Part shown: positions 1-6,311 of the stretch, piece by piece | How the letters are laid out: every line of letters begins with the position of its first letter | How positions within the stretch are numbered: position 1 is the first letter of the stretch | Assembly (NCBI GenBank): GCA_014523595.1 | Contig: JAATVN010000158.1 | Coordinates: forward strand, 1 to 10,208 | Origin: Nitrososphaerales archaeon TH5888 | GTDB taxonomy: Archaea; Thermoproteota; Nitrososphaeria; Nitrososphaerales; Nitrososphaeraceae | DNA length: 10,208 bases | Reading direction: 5' to 3' | Position numbers and translations under genes: made by a program | Notes under the pieces: generated by a model | What the model was told of the DNA's origin: nothing | The model's input: the letters and a program-made list of their open reading frames with translations, nothing else | The model's database searches: none

Positions 1-674
1 ATGCTTGTTTGACTAATATAGTCATAGATTTTGTTTTTGGTCACAGGTGATAATTTTGCACGCAATATAGCTTCAACTTTGAAACCAGATTCACCTTCTA
101 TTTGCGATTCATCATTTTTCACACTTTTTTTAAAGAGAGTGATTGGTTTATTTGTTCCAATATCCGTCCTGAGATCAAAATAATATTCTGATTCTTCTTC
201 TGCTTTGGACCATACTTTGAGAGGATGATCCGTATCCTTTGTAGAAAATGCTGCTATCATCTTCAATCCAACTCCGAAAAGACCCCTTTGTTGCTTCTCG
301 ACGTATTTGCCAGAAGTTAAGAATGAACAAACTGCAACAGGAACTTTATCTGAAGGTATTCCAATTCCGTTATCCTTACAAGATATGGTCCACAGATCAT
401 TAAGTGGATCTAGGAGTTTTAGGCTTAAATGAATAACTGGTAGTATGTGATTAATTTCACAGGAATCCAATGAATTTTCTATCAACTCTCTCACCGACAT
501 ATAGAGAATCCGTTCTCCAGTAAAACCTGCCAATGCAGAATTATCGACAAAAAATTCTGATTCTGCTTTTTTATTATAATAGATTTTTGATTTTTGTTTT
601 TGAGGGATTTGCAAAATAGTTCTGGTCTGTTTTGTTCCTTTCTCTAAGACTTCAGTTGTAACTTTTGATGTCAA
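1..674 (-). CDS. top6B: DNA topoisomerase VI subunit B (partial, C-terminus beyond window)
   Basis: The GHKL ATPase subunit of archaeal Topo VI pairs with Top6A to pass one duplex through another using ATP. About 224 residues are visible and the frame is open to base 1. In order the translation shows EFF..N..LAGF, the N-box SVRELIENSLDSCE, the ATP-lid motif CKDNGIGIP, then SGKYVEKQQRGLFGVGLK, then a region ending KNKIYDYISQTS. This order matches the Top6B N-terminus and the start of its transducer region. I chose a TTG start at 672-674 because the frame is closed at 753-755, no ATG or GTG lies between that stop and the conserved core, and an AT-rich TATA-like element is about 27 nt upstream. 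The segment after GKY is somewhat divergent from the crenarchaeal sequence I remember (SSKY..QTRGMYGLGVK). The family call is secure; the exact start is less so. Confidence 0.9.
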   Translation of the reverse strand, partial: MTSKVTTEVLEKGTKQTRTILQIPQKQKSKIYYNKKAESEFFVDNSALAGFTGERILYMSVRELIENSLDSCEINHILPVIHLSLKLLDPLNDLWTISCKDNGIGIPSDKVPVAVCSFLTSGKYVEKQQRGLFGVGLKMIAAFSTKDTDHPLKVWSKAEEESEYYFDLRTDIGTNKPITLFKKSVKNDESQIEGESGFKVEAILRAKLSPVTKNKIYDYISQTS

Positions 675-696
675 TTGACAAAGTTTGTACGTTACT

Positions 697-710
697 AGAT
701 TTAACTTTTT
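697..710 (-). promoter_or_regulatory. Putative TATA box for top6B
   Basis: On the minus strand this reads AAAAGTTAAATCT, centred about 27 nt upstream of the TTG at 674. That is the spacing expected if transcription starts at or next to the start codon. It sits in the 78-nt gap after the small upstream ORF, so top6B may have its own promoter as well as read-through. Confidence 0.4.
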
Positions 711-752
711 ATCAAAAATAGTCGGATTGTTGTGAAAATGAATAAAACATCC

Positions 753-908
753 TTATATTGAAGACCCGTAAGGAGTTGCCTCTTTTTTCAGTACTATTAT
801 TTTATGAGAACTGAATTCTAACAATATCCTGTTTTTACCTTTAAGAATCACTATAAAATCAGATCCCGTACCGACTATTTCACCACCGAAAAGATCTTTA
901 ATGTTCAT
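753..908 (-). CDS. Small 51-residue protein of unknown function
   Basis: This ORF starts at ATG (908) and ends in TAA (753-755), 78 nt before top6B on the same strand. I do not recognise it. The protein begins MNIKDLFGGEIVG and alternates hydrophobic and polar residues through DFIVILKGKNRILLEF and HKIIVLKKE, which suggests a small beta-rich fold such as a barrel. It has no cysteines, signal peptide or membrane segment. A TATA-like element centred 28 nt upstream of the ATG supports a leaderless start and a real gene. The frame stays open upstream for 14 further codons (…SDRAAYGK), but without an ATG, GTG or TTG start. It could instead be a chance ORF, since it is short. Confidence 0.5.
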   Translation of the reverse strand: MNIKDLFGGEIVGTGSDFIVILKGKNRILLEFSSHKIIVLKKEATPYGSSI

Positions 909-931
909 CTTACCATATGCAGCTCTATCAC

Positions 932-942
932 TTATTAATATT
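932..942 (-). promoter_or_regulatory. Putative TATA box for the 51-residue ORF and possibly top6B
   Basis: On the minus strand the sequence reads AATATTAATAA and is centred about 28 nt upstream of the ATG at 908. This matches the spacing seen at other starts in the window. Confidence 0.5.
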
Positions 943-976
943 GAGACACTTTACTAAGTTTCCGCTGTGTTTATGG

Positions 977-1012
977 AGGTAAAAATAATAATTCCCATTT
1001 ACATTTTTACCT
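977..1012. repeat. 10-bp inverted repeat flanking the tyrS core promoter
   Basis: AGGTAAAAAT at 977-986 and its exact reverse complement ATTTTTACCT at 1003-1012 are separated by 16 bp. The left arm overlaps the A-rich TATA-like sequence and the right arm ends 5 nt before the tyrS ATG. This could be an operator pair, or a hairpin if transcription starts further upstream than expected. Confidence 0.6.
981..994 (+). promoter_or_regulatory. Putative TATA box for tyrS
   Basis: The sequence AAAAATAATAATTC is centred about 30 nt before the ATG at 1018 and lies inside a 109-bp divergent intergenic region. The matching minus-strand element is at 932-942. Confidence 0.45.
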
Positions 1013-1017
1013 AGTTA

Positions 1018-2067
1018 ATGGATGTTGAAAGCAGAATTGGCCTTGTATTACGAGAACCTACTGAAGAGGTTGTTGAGATGCAAGAATTAAGGGAAATATT
1101 TGAAACTAATGCCAAACCTCGTCATTACATTGGTTTAGAAATTTCTGGGAAACTTCATTTGGGAAGTCTAATTTTGACCGGTTACAAGATAAATGATTTC
1201 ATCGAGGCGGGGATACATAGTAATGTGTTTCTTGCAGACTGGCACACGTACATAAATAATAAGTTAGATAATGATTGGCAAAAAATAATTGAGGTTTCCA
1301 AATACTATGCTGAGGCCTTCAAATTATTTTGTCCAGGAGTAAATATCATTTTAGGATCAACCTTGTATGATAATTATGATGATTATTGGAAGAATTTTAT
1401 GATCTTTAGTAAACATATGACGTTGTCACGAACCTTAAGGGCATTAACCATTATGGGTAGGTCAGAAAAGGAGAAACTCGATTTCTCTCAATTGATGTAC
1501 CCTTCAATGCAATCAGCAGATATCAAGGCATTAGATTTGGATATCGTTCACGCTGGAATGGATCAAAGAAAAATCCACATGCTCGTAAGAGAAATTTTCC
1601 CAAAGTTGGAATGGAAAGTGCCAGTATCCGTTCACCATCATTTACTCCCTGGACTCACCGAACCGACCAAATTTGCTCCAAATGGGGGGGATGATGAAGA
1701 CAATCGATTATCAAGTAAAATGAGCAAAACGAGTCCATTAAGCGGTATACTAGTCCACGATGACGATAGTACAATTAAGAACAAAATATCAAAAGCTTAT
1801 TGCCCTATTGGCATTTCAGAAAATAATCCCATATTAGAGATCATCAGATATGTGATCTTCCATAATTTTTCGGAATTTCAGATTGATAGGCCGAACAAGT
1901 ATGGCGGAAACATAGTCTATGATAATTATATGAAACTTGAAAATGATTACAATCAGAAAAAGATTCACCCTAAAGATCTGAAGGACTCGGTTTCCATTTA
2001 CCTGAATAAAGTAATTGAACCAATTCGAAATCATTTTAGTAATTGGACCATTTTGGATGAACTTTAA
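1018..2067 (+). CDS. tyrS: Tyrosine--tRNA ligase (archaeal class I TyrRS)
   Basis: This cytoplasmic enzyme charges tRNA-Tyr with tyrosine using ATP. The 349 residues cover the family's Rossmann catalytic core: HYIGLEISGK at 36-45, the HIGH-type signature HLGS at 47-50, ADWHTYIN at 73-80, and the KMSKS-type loop KMSKT at 234-238. Residues equivalent to the tyrosine pocket of the Methanocaldococcus jannaschii enzyme appear conserved (Y37, Y161, Q165, D168), and HAGMDQRKIHML follows. This favours TyrRS over the related TrpRS. Two points are unusual relative to that enzyme: the last HIGH histidine is Ser, and about 15-20 residues, including an acidic GGDDEDNR stretch, are inserted just before KMSKT. 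The insertion is encoded over a run of seven G (1684-1690), which does not break the frame. The ATG at 1018 is supported by a TATA-like box about 30 nt upstream. Confidence 0.95.
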   Translation: MDVESRIGLVLREPTEEVVEMQELREIFETNAKPRHYIGLEISGKLHLGSLILTGYKINDFIEAGIHSNVFLADWHTYINNKLDNDWQKIIEVSKYYAEAFKLFCPGVNIILGSTLYDNYDDYWKNFMIFSKHMTLSRTLRALTIMGRSEKEKLDFSQLMYPSMQSADIKALDLDIVHAGMDQRKIHMLVREIFPKLEWKVPVSVHHHLLPGLTEPTKFAPNGGDDEDNRLSSKMSKTSPLSGILVHDDDSTIKNKISKAYCPIGISENNPILEIIRYVIFHNFSEFQIDRPNKYGGNIVYDNYMKLENDYNQKKIHPKDLKDSVSIYLNKVIEPIRNHFSNWTILDEL

Positions 2068-2075
2068 GTTCATCC
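2055..2075. repeat. Perfect 21-bp palindrome spanning the tyrS stop codon
   Basis: GGATGAACTT and AAGTTCATCC are exact reverse complements around a single central T at 2065. The tyrS TAA (2065-2067) lies at the centre. The element is about 17 bp upstream of the TATA-like box of the next gene. It could be a protein-binding operator. As RNA it could form an 8-bp hairpin with a 5-nt loop, but no U-tract follows, so an intrinsic terminator is less likely. Confidence 0.7.
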
Positions 2076-2091
2076 TCTAAGTTACAAAGGA

Positions 2092-2106
2092 TTAAATTAA
2101 TATTAA
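2092..2106 (+). promoter_or_regulatory. Putative TATA box for the amidohydrolase
   Basis: The sequence TTAAATTAATATTAA is centred 27 nt before the TTG at 2126. This supports both separate transcription from tyrS and leaderless TTG initiation. Confidence 0.55.
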
Positions 2107-2125
2107 TTGCCATATTCAGGATATT

Positions 2126-3574
2126 TTGAGTAATACTTGCGACATTATAATTAAAAATGTTAATGCAATTATTCCCTTTAGTGGTATTGTCAATACCAAT
2201 ATTTTAATTGAAAATGGAAAGATAAAAGCCCTAGAAAAAACAATCGAAAATGTTAGTGCGGATACGATAATTAATGCAAAGAATAGGTATATCTTGCCAG
2301 GAGTCATTGACCCCCATGTCCACTACGGGGTTTATACTCCAATAGATAATGCTGCAATAACTGAATCTACCTCGGCTGCGACTGGAGGAGTAACGACAAT
2401 AATGCGAATGATTAGGTTGGAAGGTAGTTATAGAAAAATTGTCAATCATCTCGACGTAAGCAAGAATACTCACATTACCGATTATGCAGTACATGCATCT
2501 ATTCTGGAACCTGAGCAAATTAAGGATATGAGTTACCTCAAAAGTATCGGTATTAATTCTTTTAAAATCTATATGAATTTAGGATCCCATCTTAAAAAAA
2601 TTCTTGCAGATCTCGATCCAGGTTCATCTTCGCTAAAAGAAATTGAGGTTGATATGACAGACAAGCTACTCACAGAGATCATTAAGGTTGGTTCATCCTT
2701 GAATTCTATTATATTAGTCCATGCGGAGGACCCTGAAGTATGTTCCAGGAATATACAAGAAGTGCGTAACAAGTATGAGCAAGTCAACTCAAATATTCTC
2801 AAGTTCTGGTCATCATTAAGGCCAGAAGCGTCAGAAGTTAGTTCTATTAGAAAAATTATGAAAATTGCGTTAAATTATGAGCCTAATCTGTACTTTGTTC
2901 ACATAGGTTCATCAGAAGCTTTGCGTGAAATTCACAGACATAAAAGATTGCATAAAAACCTCAGAATTTGGATTGAAACATGTCCTCATTATTTAACACA
3001 TAGCACCGATTTTGATGATATTAAGGGTAAAGTAGTCCCACCACTAAGATCAAAAAATAACCTCGAAAAGTTATGGAATGCTATAAAATCTGGAATTATT
3101 GATACTATTGGAACAGATCATGTTGCGAATGAGTTAAAAAGGAAAAAAGCTGAGGGGAATTTTTGGAACGCACCGTCAGGATTTTCAGGCTTAGCAACAA
3201 TGCTTCCGGTAATGTTAAGTGAAGGAGTAAATAAAAAAAGAATTGATCTTATCAGATTATCTGAAATATGCAGTGCAAATGCATCCAGGATCTTCGGATT
3301 ATTTCCAAAAAAAGGGACTATTATGGAAGGATCAGATGCCGATTTAACTTTAGTGGATATGGAAAAAGAACAAACGGTAACTCCTGATATATTAAATTCT
3401 CATTCAGACTATACTATTTACGATGGTTGGAAGCTCAAGGGATGGCCAATTATGACTATTGTGAGAGGAAAGATAGTAATGGAGGATGGGAAAATAGATA
3501 AAACATATATTGGTCACGGTAACTTCGTTGAAACTGCCAAGACCTCTCAACAAGAGTTAGACAAACAGATGTAA
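2126..3574 (+). CDS. Cyclic amidohydrolase (dihydropyrimidinase/allantoinase/dihydroorotase superfamily), substrate unknown
   Basis: This is a 482-residue binuclear-metal amidohydrolase of the group that opens cyclic amide rings. All expected metal ligands are visible: H64 and H66 in DPHVH, K147 in SFKIYM (the lysine carboxylated in the family), H199 in LVHAED, H259 in FVHIGS, and D331 in GTDH. ETCPHYL (284-290) and VVPPLRS (304-309) are also typical, and GSDADLTLVD (402-411) marks the C-terminal beta domain. Annotation pipelines may call it dihydroorotase. However, the arginine that follows HxH in dihydroorotases (HxHxR) and holds the substrate carboxylate is Gly68 here, so hydantoinase- or allantoinase-like activity fits at least as well. 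It starts with TTG, and a TATA-like box 27 nt upstream supports that start. The following ABC ATPase, 53 nt downstream on the same strand, could hint at use of an imported substrate, which is inference. Confidence 0.85.
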   Translation: MSNTCDIIIKNVNAIIPFSGIVNTNILIENGKIKALEKTIENVSADTIINAKNRYILPGVIDPHVHYGVYTPIDNAAITESTSAATGGVTTIMRMIRLEGSYRKIVNHLDVSKNTHITDYAVHASILEPEQIKDMSYLKSIGINSFKIYMNLGSHLKKILADLDPGSSSLKEIEVDMTDKLLTEIIKVGSSLNSIILVHAEDPEVCSRNIQEVRNKYEQVNSNILKFWSSLRPEASEVSSIRKIMKIALNYEPNLYFVHIGSSEALREIHRHKRLHKNLRIWIETCPHYLTHSTDFDDIKGKVVPPLRSKNNLEKLWNAIKSGIIDTIGTDHVANELKRKKAEGNFWNAPSGFSGLATMLPVMLSEGVNKKRIDLIRLSEICSANASRIFGLFPKKGTIMEGSDADLTLVDMEKEQTVTPDILNSHSDYTIYDGWKLKGWPIMTIVRGKIVMEDGKIDKTYIGHGNFVETAKTSQQELDKQM

Positions 3575-3590
3575 ATTTGTATTTACAAAT
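3570..3590. repeat. Two overlapping palindromes over the amidohydrolase stop codon
   Basis: TGTAAAT (3570-3576) pairs with ATTTACA (3581-3587). Overlapping it, ATTTGTA (3575-3581) pairs with TACAAAT (3584-3590) across only 2 bp. Both sets have perfect 7-bp arms. They end just before the TATA-like box of the ABC ATPase gene, a good location for an operator. The AT-rich composition raises the chance of coincidence. Confidence 0.5.
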
Positions 3591-3602
3591 CGTTTAAATT
3601 AC
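3591..3602 (+). promoter_or_regulatory. Putative TATA box for the ABC ATPase
   Basis: The sequence CGTTTAAATTAC is centred about 32 nt before the TTG at 3628, a few nt more than at other genes here. It directly adjoins the palindromes at 3570-3590. Confidence 0.4.
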
Positions 3603-3627
3603 ATTTTGTTATAATTATCCACAGTTC

Positions 3628-4617
3628 TTGAAGAACATTTTAGAAGTACGAGATGTTAAAAAATATTTCCCAATCAATACGAGTCTTTTTTCTTTTGCGA
3701 GTCCAAGAAAAAAATATTATAAAAAGGCATTAGACGGCGTCAGTCTAAATATTCCAGAAGGACGAGTTTCTGTTTTGGTGGGAGAATCAGGTTCTGGTAA
3801 AACTACACTGGCTAGAATAATTCTACGAGCGATTGATCCAGATTCAGGTTCAATTATTTTCAATGGAAGTAATATAGTCAGAAAAAGTGGAAAAGATCTT
3901 TGGAATTTTCGCAAGCAAGCTCAAATGATTCATCAAGATCCGTATAGTTCACTAAATCCATTAATGAAAGTATTTGACATTATAAAAGAACCAATTGATA
4001 TTTTTTTTAAAGATTACTCCAATGAGGAACGTATTAATAAAATCCTTACTGTATTGGATGATGTAAACCTTAAGCCGTCGGCAGAATTCGCTGAAAAGTA
4101 TCCTCATATGTTATCTGGGGGTGAAAGACAAAGAGTTGCTATTGCCAGATCACTAGTTATTGAGCCTAGATTAATTATAGCAGATGAACCCGTTTCAATG
4201 CTTGATGTCTCAATTAGATCACAGATACTCCAGATAGTAAAGCAATTAAGTGTTAGTCGCAACATAACGGTGTTCTACATTACTCATGATTTGGCAACAT
4301 CAAGATACATTGGAGACGAGATCTCTGTTATGTATGCTGGCAAGATAGTTGAGAGTGGATCGATAGACAGGGTGTTATCAAATCCACTGCATCCATATAC
4401 CCAGGCATTATTAGACGCCATCTCAGAACCAAAGTTTGACAATATTGACAAAGAGAAGGCAATTAGAATCAAAAATTTTGATTCAGCGCCTGCAGAGAGT
4501 GGTTGTAAATTTTTCAACAGATGTCCTTACAGCATGGAAATATGTAAAATGGAACCAGAACTAGAAATGAAAGAACAAGAACATGATGTATCTTGCTTTC
4601 TTTACGAGAAAAAATGA
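3628..4617 (+). CDS. ABC transporter ATP-binding protein, OppF/DppF (oligopeptide/dipeptide) type
   Basis: This 329-residue ATPase would sit on the inner face of the membrane and power a peptide or nickel-type importer. Visible motifs are Walker A GESGSGKT (52-59), Q-loop Q103 in IHQDPYSSLNP, signature LSGGERQRVAIARSL (162-176), Walker B LIIADEP (182-188) and switch H220. The family's C-terminal extension is present: NPLHPYTQALLDAI (252-265), then Cys 293, 299, 306 and 323. That four-cysteine pattern is typical of these proteins and has been proposed to hold an iron-sulfur cluster in some. No permease, binding protein or second ATPase is encoded in this window, so its partners must be elsewhere. 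The start is TTG: no ATG precedes the conserved ILEVRDVKKYF. The peptide substrate is only a family-level inference. Confidence 0.9.
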   Translation: MKNILEVRDVKKYFPINTSLFSFASPRKKYYKKALDGVSLNIPEGRVSVLVGESGSGKTTLARIILRAIDPDSGSIIFNGSNIVRKSGKDLWNFRKQAQMIHQDPYSSLNPLMKVFDIIKEPIDIFFKDYSNEERINKILTVLDDVNLKPSAEFAEKYPHMLSGGERQRVAIARSLVIEPRLIIADEPVSMLDVSIRSQILQIVKQLSVSRNITVFYITHDLATSRYIGDEISVMYAGKIVESGSIDRVLSNPLHPYTQALLDAISEPKFDNIDKEKAIRIKNFDSAPAESGCKFFNRCPYSMEICKMEPELEMKEQEHDVSCFLYEKK

Positions 4618-4777
4618 AAGCCAAAGATAAAGAAGAATAAAAAACTGTATAATTCAAAATCATGAATATCTATTAGAACTTAATATCAAGTTAAATCAGC
4701 TCGACATGTAAGTAACAAAAAAAATAAAAACGAATGGAAGGGGTTTTAATTTCTAAGAATGGACATCGTCCTAATTT
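4618..4777. other. Convergent intergenic spacer
   Basis: This 160-bp AT-rich gap lies between the plus-strand ABC ATPase and the minus-strand DUF2024 gene. I see no ORF or RNA gene. A short GGAC-ATC-GTCC dyad at 4761-4771 followed by TAATTTTTA could help end plus-strand transcription, but its stem is only 4 bp. Confidence 0.5.
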
Positions 4778-5038
4778 TTAAGGGCATCCTTCCATCTTTT
4801 GTATGAAGTAACCGTTCTGTTGTATGCTGTCTTCGACTACTTTTGGAGCTTCTTGAACATGACAAAATTGGCATTCCTCTTGAGTCATCGACTGACCTCC
4901 TTGACCAGCATCCTTTAGGTATTCCTTTCCGAATTCTATTGCTTTTTCATGTGGAGTTGAAGATTCCACTATAACGTCAAAGTGCATAATCTTTCCATCT
5001 TTTTTTGCTACATATGTATCATATACTGCACATTCCAT
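4778..5038 (-). CDS. DUF2024 family protein
   Basis: The protein has 86 residues and no known function. It shows the pattern I associate with DUF2024: an N-terminal AVYDTYV followed by KKDGKIMHFDVIV, then KAIEFGKEYL, CQFCH (56-60) and a C-terminal GYFIQKMEGC. The CxxCH motif looks haem-like, but there is no export signal and the surroundings do not resemble a cytochrome. A longer reading begins at a TTG at 5053, but the family normally begins right before VYDTYV. A TATA-like box at 5061-5068 is 27 nt from the ATG at 5038 and too close to the TTG, so I prefer 5038. It is transcribed divergently from the aconitase-X operon, with about 100 bp between the starts. Shared regulation is possible but unproven. 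Confidence 0.85.
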   Translation of the reverse strand: MECAVYDTYVAKKDGKIMHFDVIVESSTPHEKAIEFGKEYLKDAGQGGQSMTQEECQFCHVQEAPKVVEDSIQQNGYFIQKMEGCP

Positions 5039-5060
5039 GTCAGTAGGTATCAACAGTCGC

Positions 5061-5070
5061 TATTTATTCT
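5061..5070 (-). promoter_or_regulatory. Putative TATA box for the DUF2024 gene
   Basis: On the minus strand this reads AGAATAAATA, about 27 nt upstream of the ATG at 5038. It decides the start choice, because the alternative TTG at 5053 would be only about 12 nt away. Confidence 0.5.
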
Positions 5071-5110
5071 ATTCAATACATGCAAAAAATGATTCTTCTT
5101 TATACACAAT

Positions 5111-5124
5111 CATAATTATTATAG
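5111..5124 (+). promoter_or_regulatory. Putative TATA box for the aconitase-X operon
   Basis: The sequence CATAATTATTATAG is centred about 24 nt before the ATG at 5141, consistent with a leaderless transcript of the two-gene operon. Confidence 0.5.
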
Positions 5125-5140
5125 GTCGTGCGATTTCATA

Positions 5141-6301
5141 ATGTTTGTGCACTTAACGAGAGAAGAAGAGGATGCGCTGGATGAAAAACAAGGCACAGCC
5201 ATCTCAACCGCATATAAGATATTGTTAGCTATAGGTAAAGCAACCAACGCAGAAAAATTAATTCCTGTAGAATGGGTTCACCTATCTGGTGTCAATTATA
5301 ACACAATTGGCGATGCAGGAGTAAATTTTCTCACCGAGTATAGTCAAGAAGCGCGATTTCTAGTTCCCACAACAATAAATCCAATGGGATATGATAGTCA
5401 TAAACAGAATAACCTATCCAGCAATTTCAAGAAACAACAGGGACAAATAACCAACGCATATGAGAAAATGGGTTCTGTGCCTTCATTTTCATGTATCCCT
5501 TATGAACTATTTCAATTACCAGATAGGGGACATAACGTCAGCTTTGCAGAAAGTAATGCAGCAGTAATGGCAAATTCAATATTTGGTTTACACACAAACA
5601 AAGAAAGTTCTCTTAGCGCTTTAGCTAGTGCCATAACTGGTAAGGCTCCCTACTCAGATCTTAGAATTAACAGTATAAGGGATCCAAAAATCAAAATTAA
5701 GATAGAGAAAGAGCTCAAGACGGAATTGGATTATGGAATATTGGGATATTTTTCTGGTAATTCGGTAAAAGAAAGCTGTGTTTCTTTTGGTCATCAAATT
5801 AGTAGCATAGACATGTATAAGACCAAGGCTCTAGCTGCTGCCTTGGGTACTTCAGGTGCATGTGGAATGTTCTCTAGCAAGGAAGTATATGATGAGAGTA
5901 TATCTTATGGAAAAGAGGAAGAAAAATCAATAGTAAATGAACTCAACACCACTGATTCTGGAGATGTAATAGCATTGGGGAGTCCTCAACTAGGAATGTA
6001 CGAATTGGAGTTGGTATCAAATATGATTGGCGGGAATAAATTCTCTAAAAAATGCATGATCTTTTGTCCTCGACCAATATACGAAAAATCTTGCAAATCC
6101 GGAATAGCCCAGAGACTTGAAAATGCGGGCGCGAGTATAATTTGTGATGCATGTACATGTTTATCGCCTCTCTTATCACGTGAGGAATATGATAGTGTAA
6201 TTACAAATAGTGTCAAAGCGGCCCACTATCTCAACAAATCTAATGGGGTATCAGTATGCCTGACGGATATAAAATCCATTATAAGGAATTATACAAAGTA
6301 A
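5141..6301 (+). CDS. Aconitase X large (catalytic) subunit, probable phosphomevalonate dehydratase large subunit
   Basis: This 386-residue protein carries the aconitase-X catalytic domain (formerly DUF521). In archaea this subunit and the swivel subunit form an iron-sulfur enzyme that dehydrates mevalonate 5-phosphate to trans-anhydromevalonate 5-phosphate in the archaeal mevalonate pathway for isoprenoid lipids. Family hallmarks seen are LTREEEDALD at 5-14, VEWVHLSGVNYNTIGDAG (43-60), TTINPMGYD (77-85), CIPYE (118-122), SFAESNAAVMANSIFGLHTN (134-153) and ALASAITGKAPY (160-171). C118, C241 and the cluster C335, C338, C340 are candidate cluster ligands; which ones bind iron cannot be told from the sequence. 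The swivel gene follows after 10 bp, giving the usual two-subunit arrangement. Other aconitase-X enzymes act on hydroxyproline derivatives, but no such pathway genes lie nearby. Confidence 0.9.
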   Translation: MFVHLTREEEDALDEKQGTAISTAYKILLAIGKATNAEKLIPVEWVHLSGVNYNTIGDAGVNFLTEYSQEARFLVPTTINPMGYDSHKQNNLSSNFKKQQGQITNAYEKMGSVPSFSCIPYELFQLPDRGHNVSFAESNAAVMANSIFGLHTNKESSLSALASAITGKAPYSDLRINSIRDPKIKIKIEKELKTELDYGILGYFSGNSVKESCVSFGHQISSIDMYKTKALAAALGTSGACGMFSSKEVYDESISYGKEEEKSIVNELNTTDSGDVIALGSPQLGMYELELVSNMIGGNKFSKKCMIFCPRPIYEKSCKSGIAQRLENAGASIICDACTCLSPLLSREEYDSVITNSVKAAHYLNKSNGVSVCLTDIKSIIRNYTK

Positions 6302-6311
6302 TAGATCTGCC

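Noticed and set aside
1834..2073. Minus-strand open frames over tyrS and similar ones over other genes
   Set aside because: They are antisense shadows of clearly coding frames, with no family motifs or promoters.
4734..4795. 8-bp inverted repeat ATGGAAGG / CCTTCCAT around the 3' end of the DUF2024 gene
   Set aside because: The arms are 46 nt apart and one lies in coding sequence; this is near chance level and has no U-tract.
4944..4960. Possible c-type haem motif (CxxCH) in the DUF2024 protein
   Set aside because: No export signal or cytochrome context; the cysteines belong to the family's own conserved pattern.
5039..5053. TTG-started extension of the DUF2024 gene
   Set aside because: The TATA-like box is only about 12 nt upstream of it and the family normally begins directly before VYDTYV.
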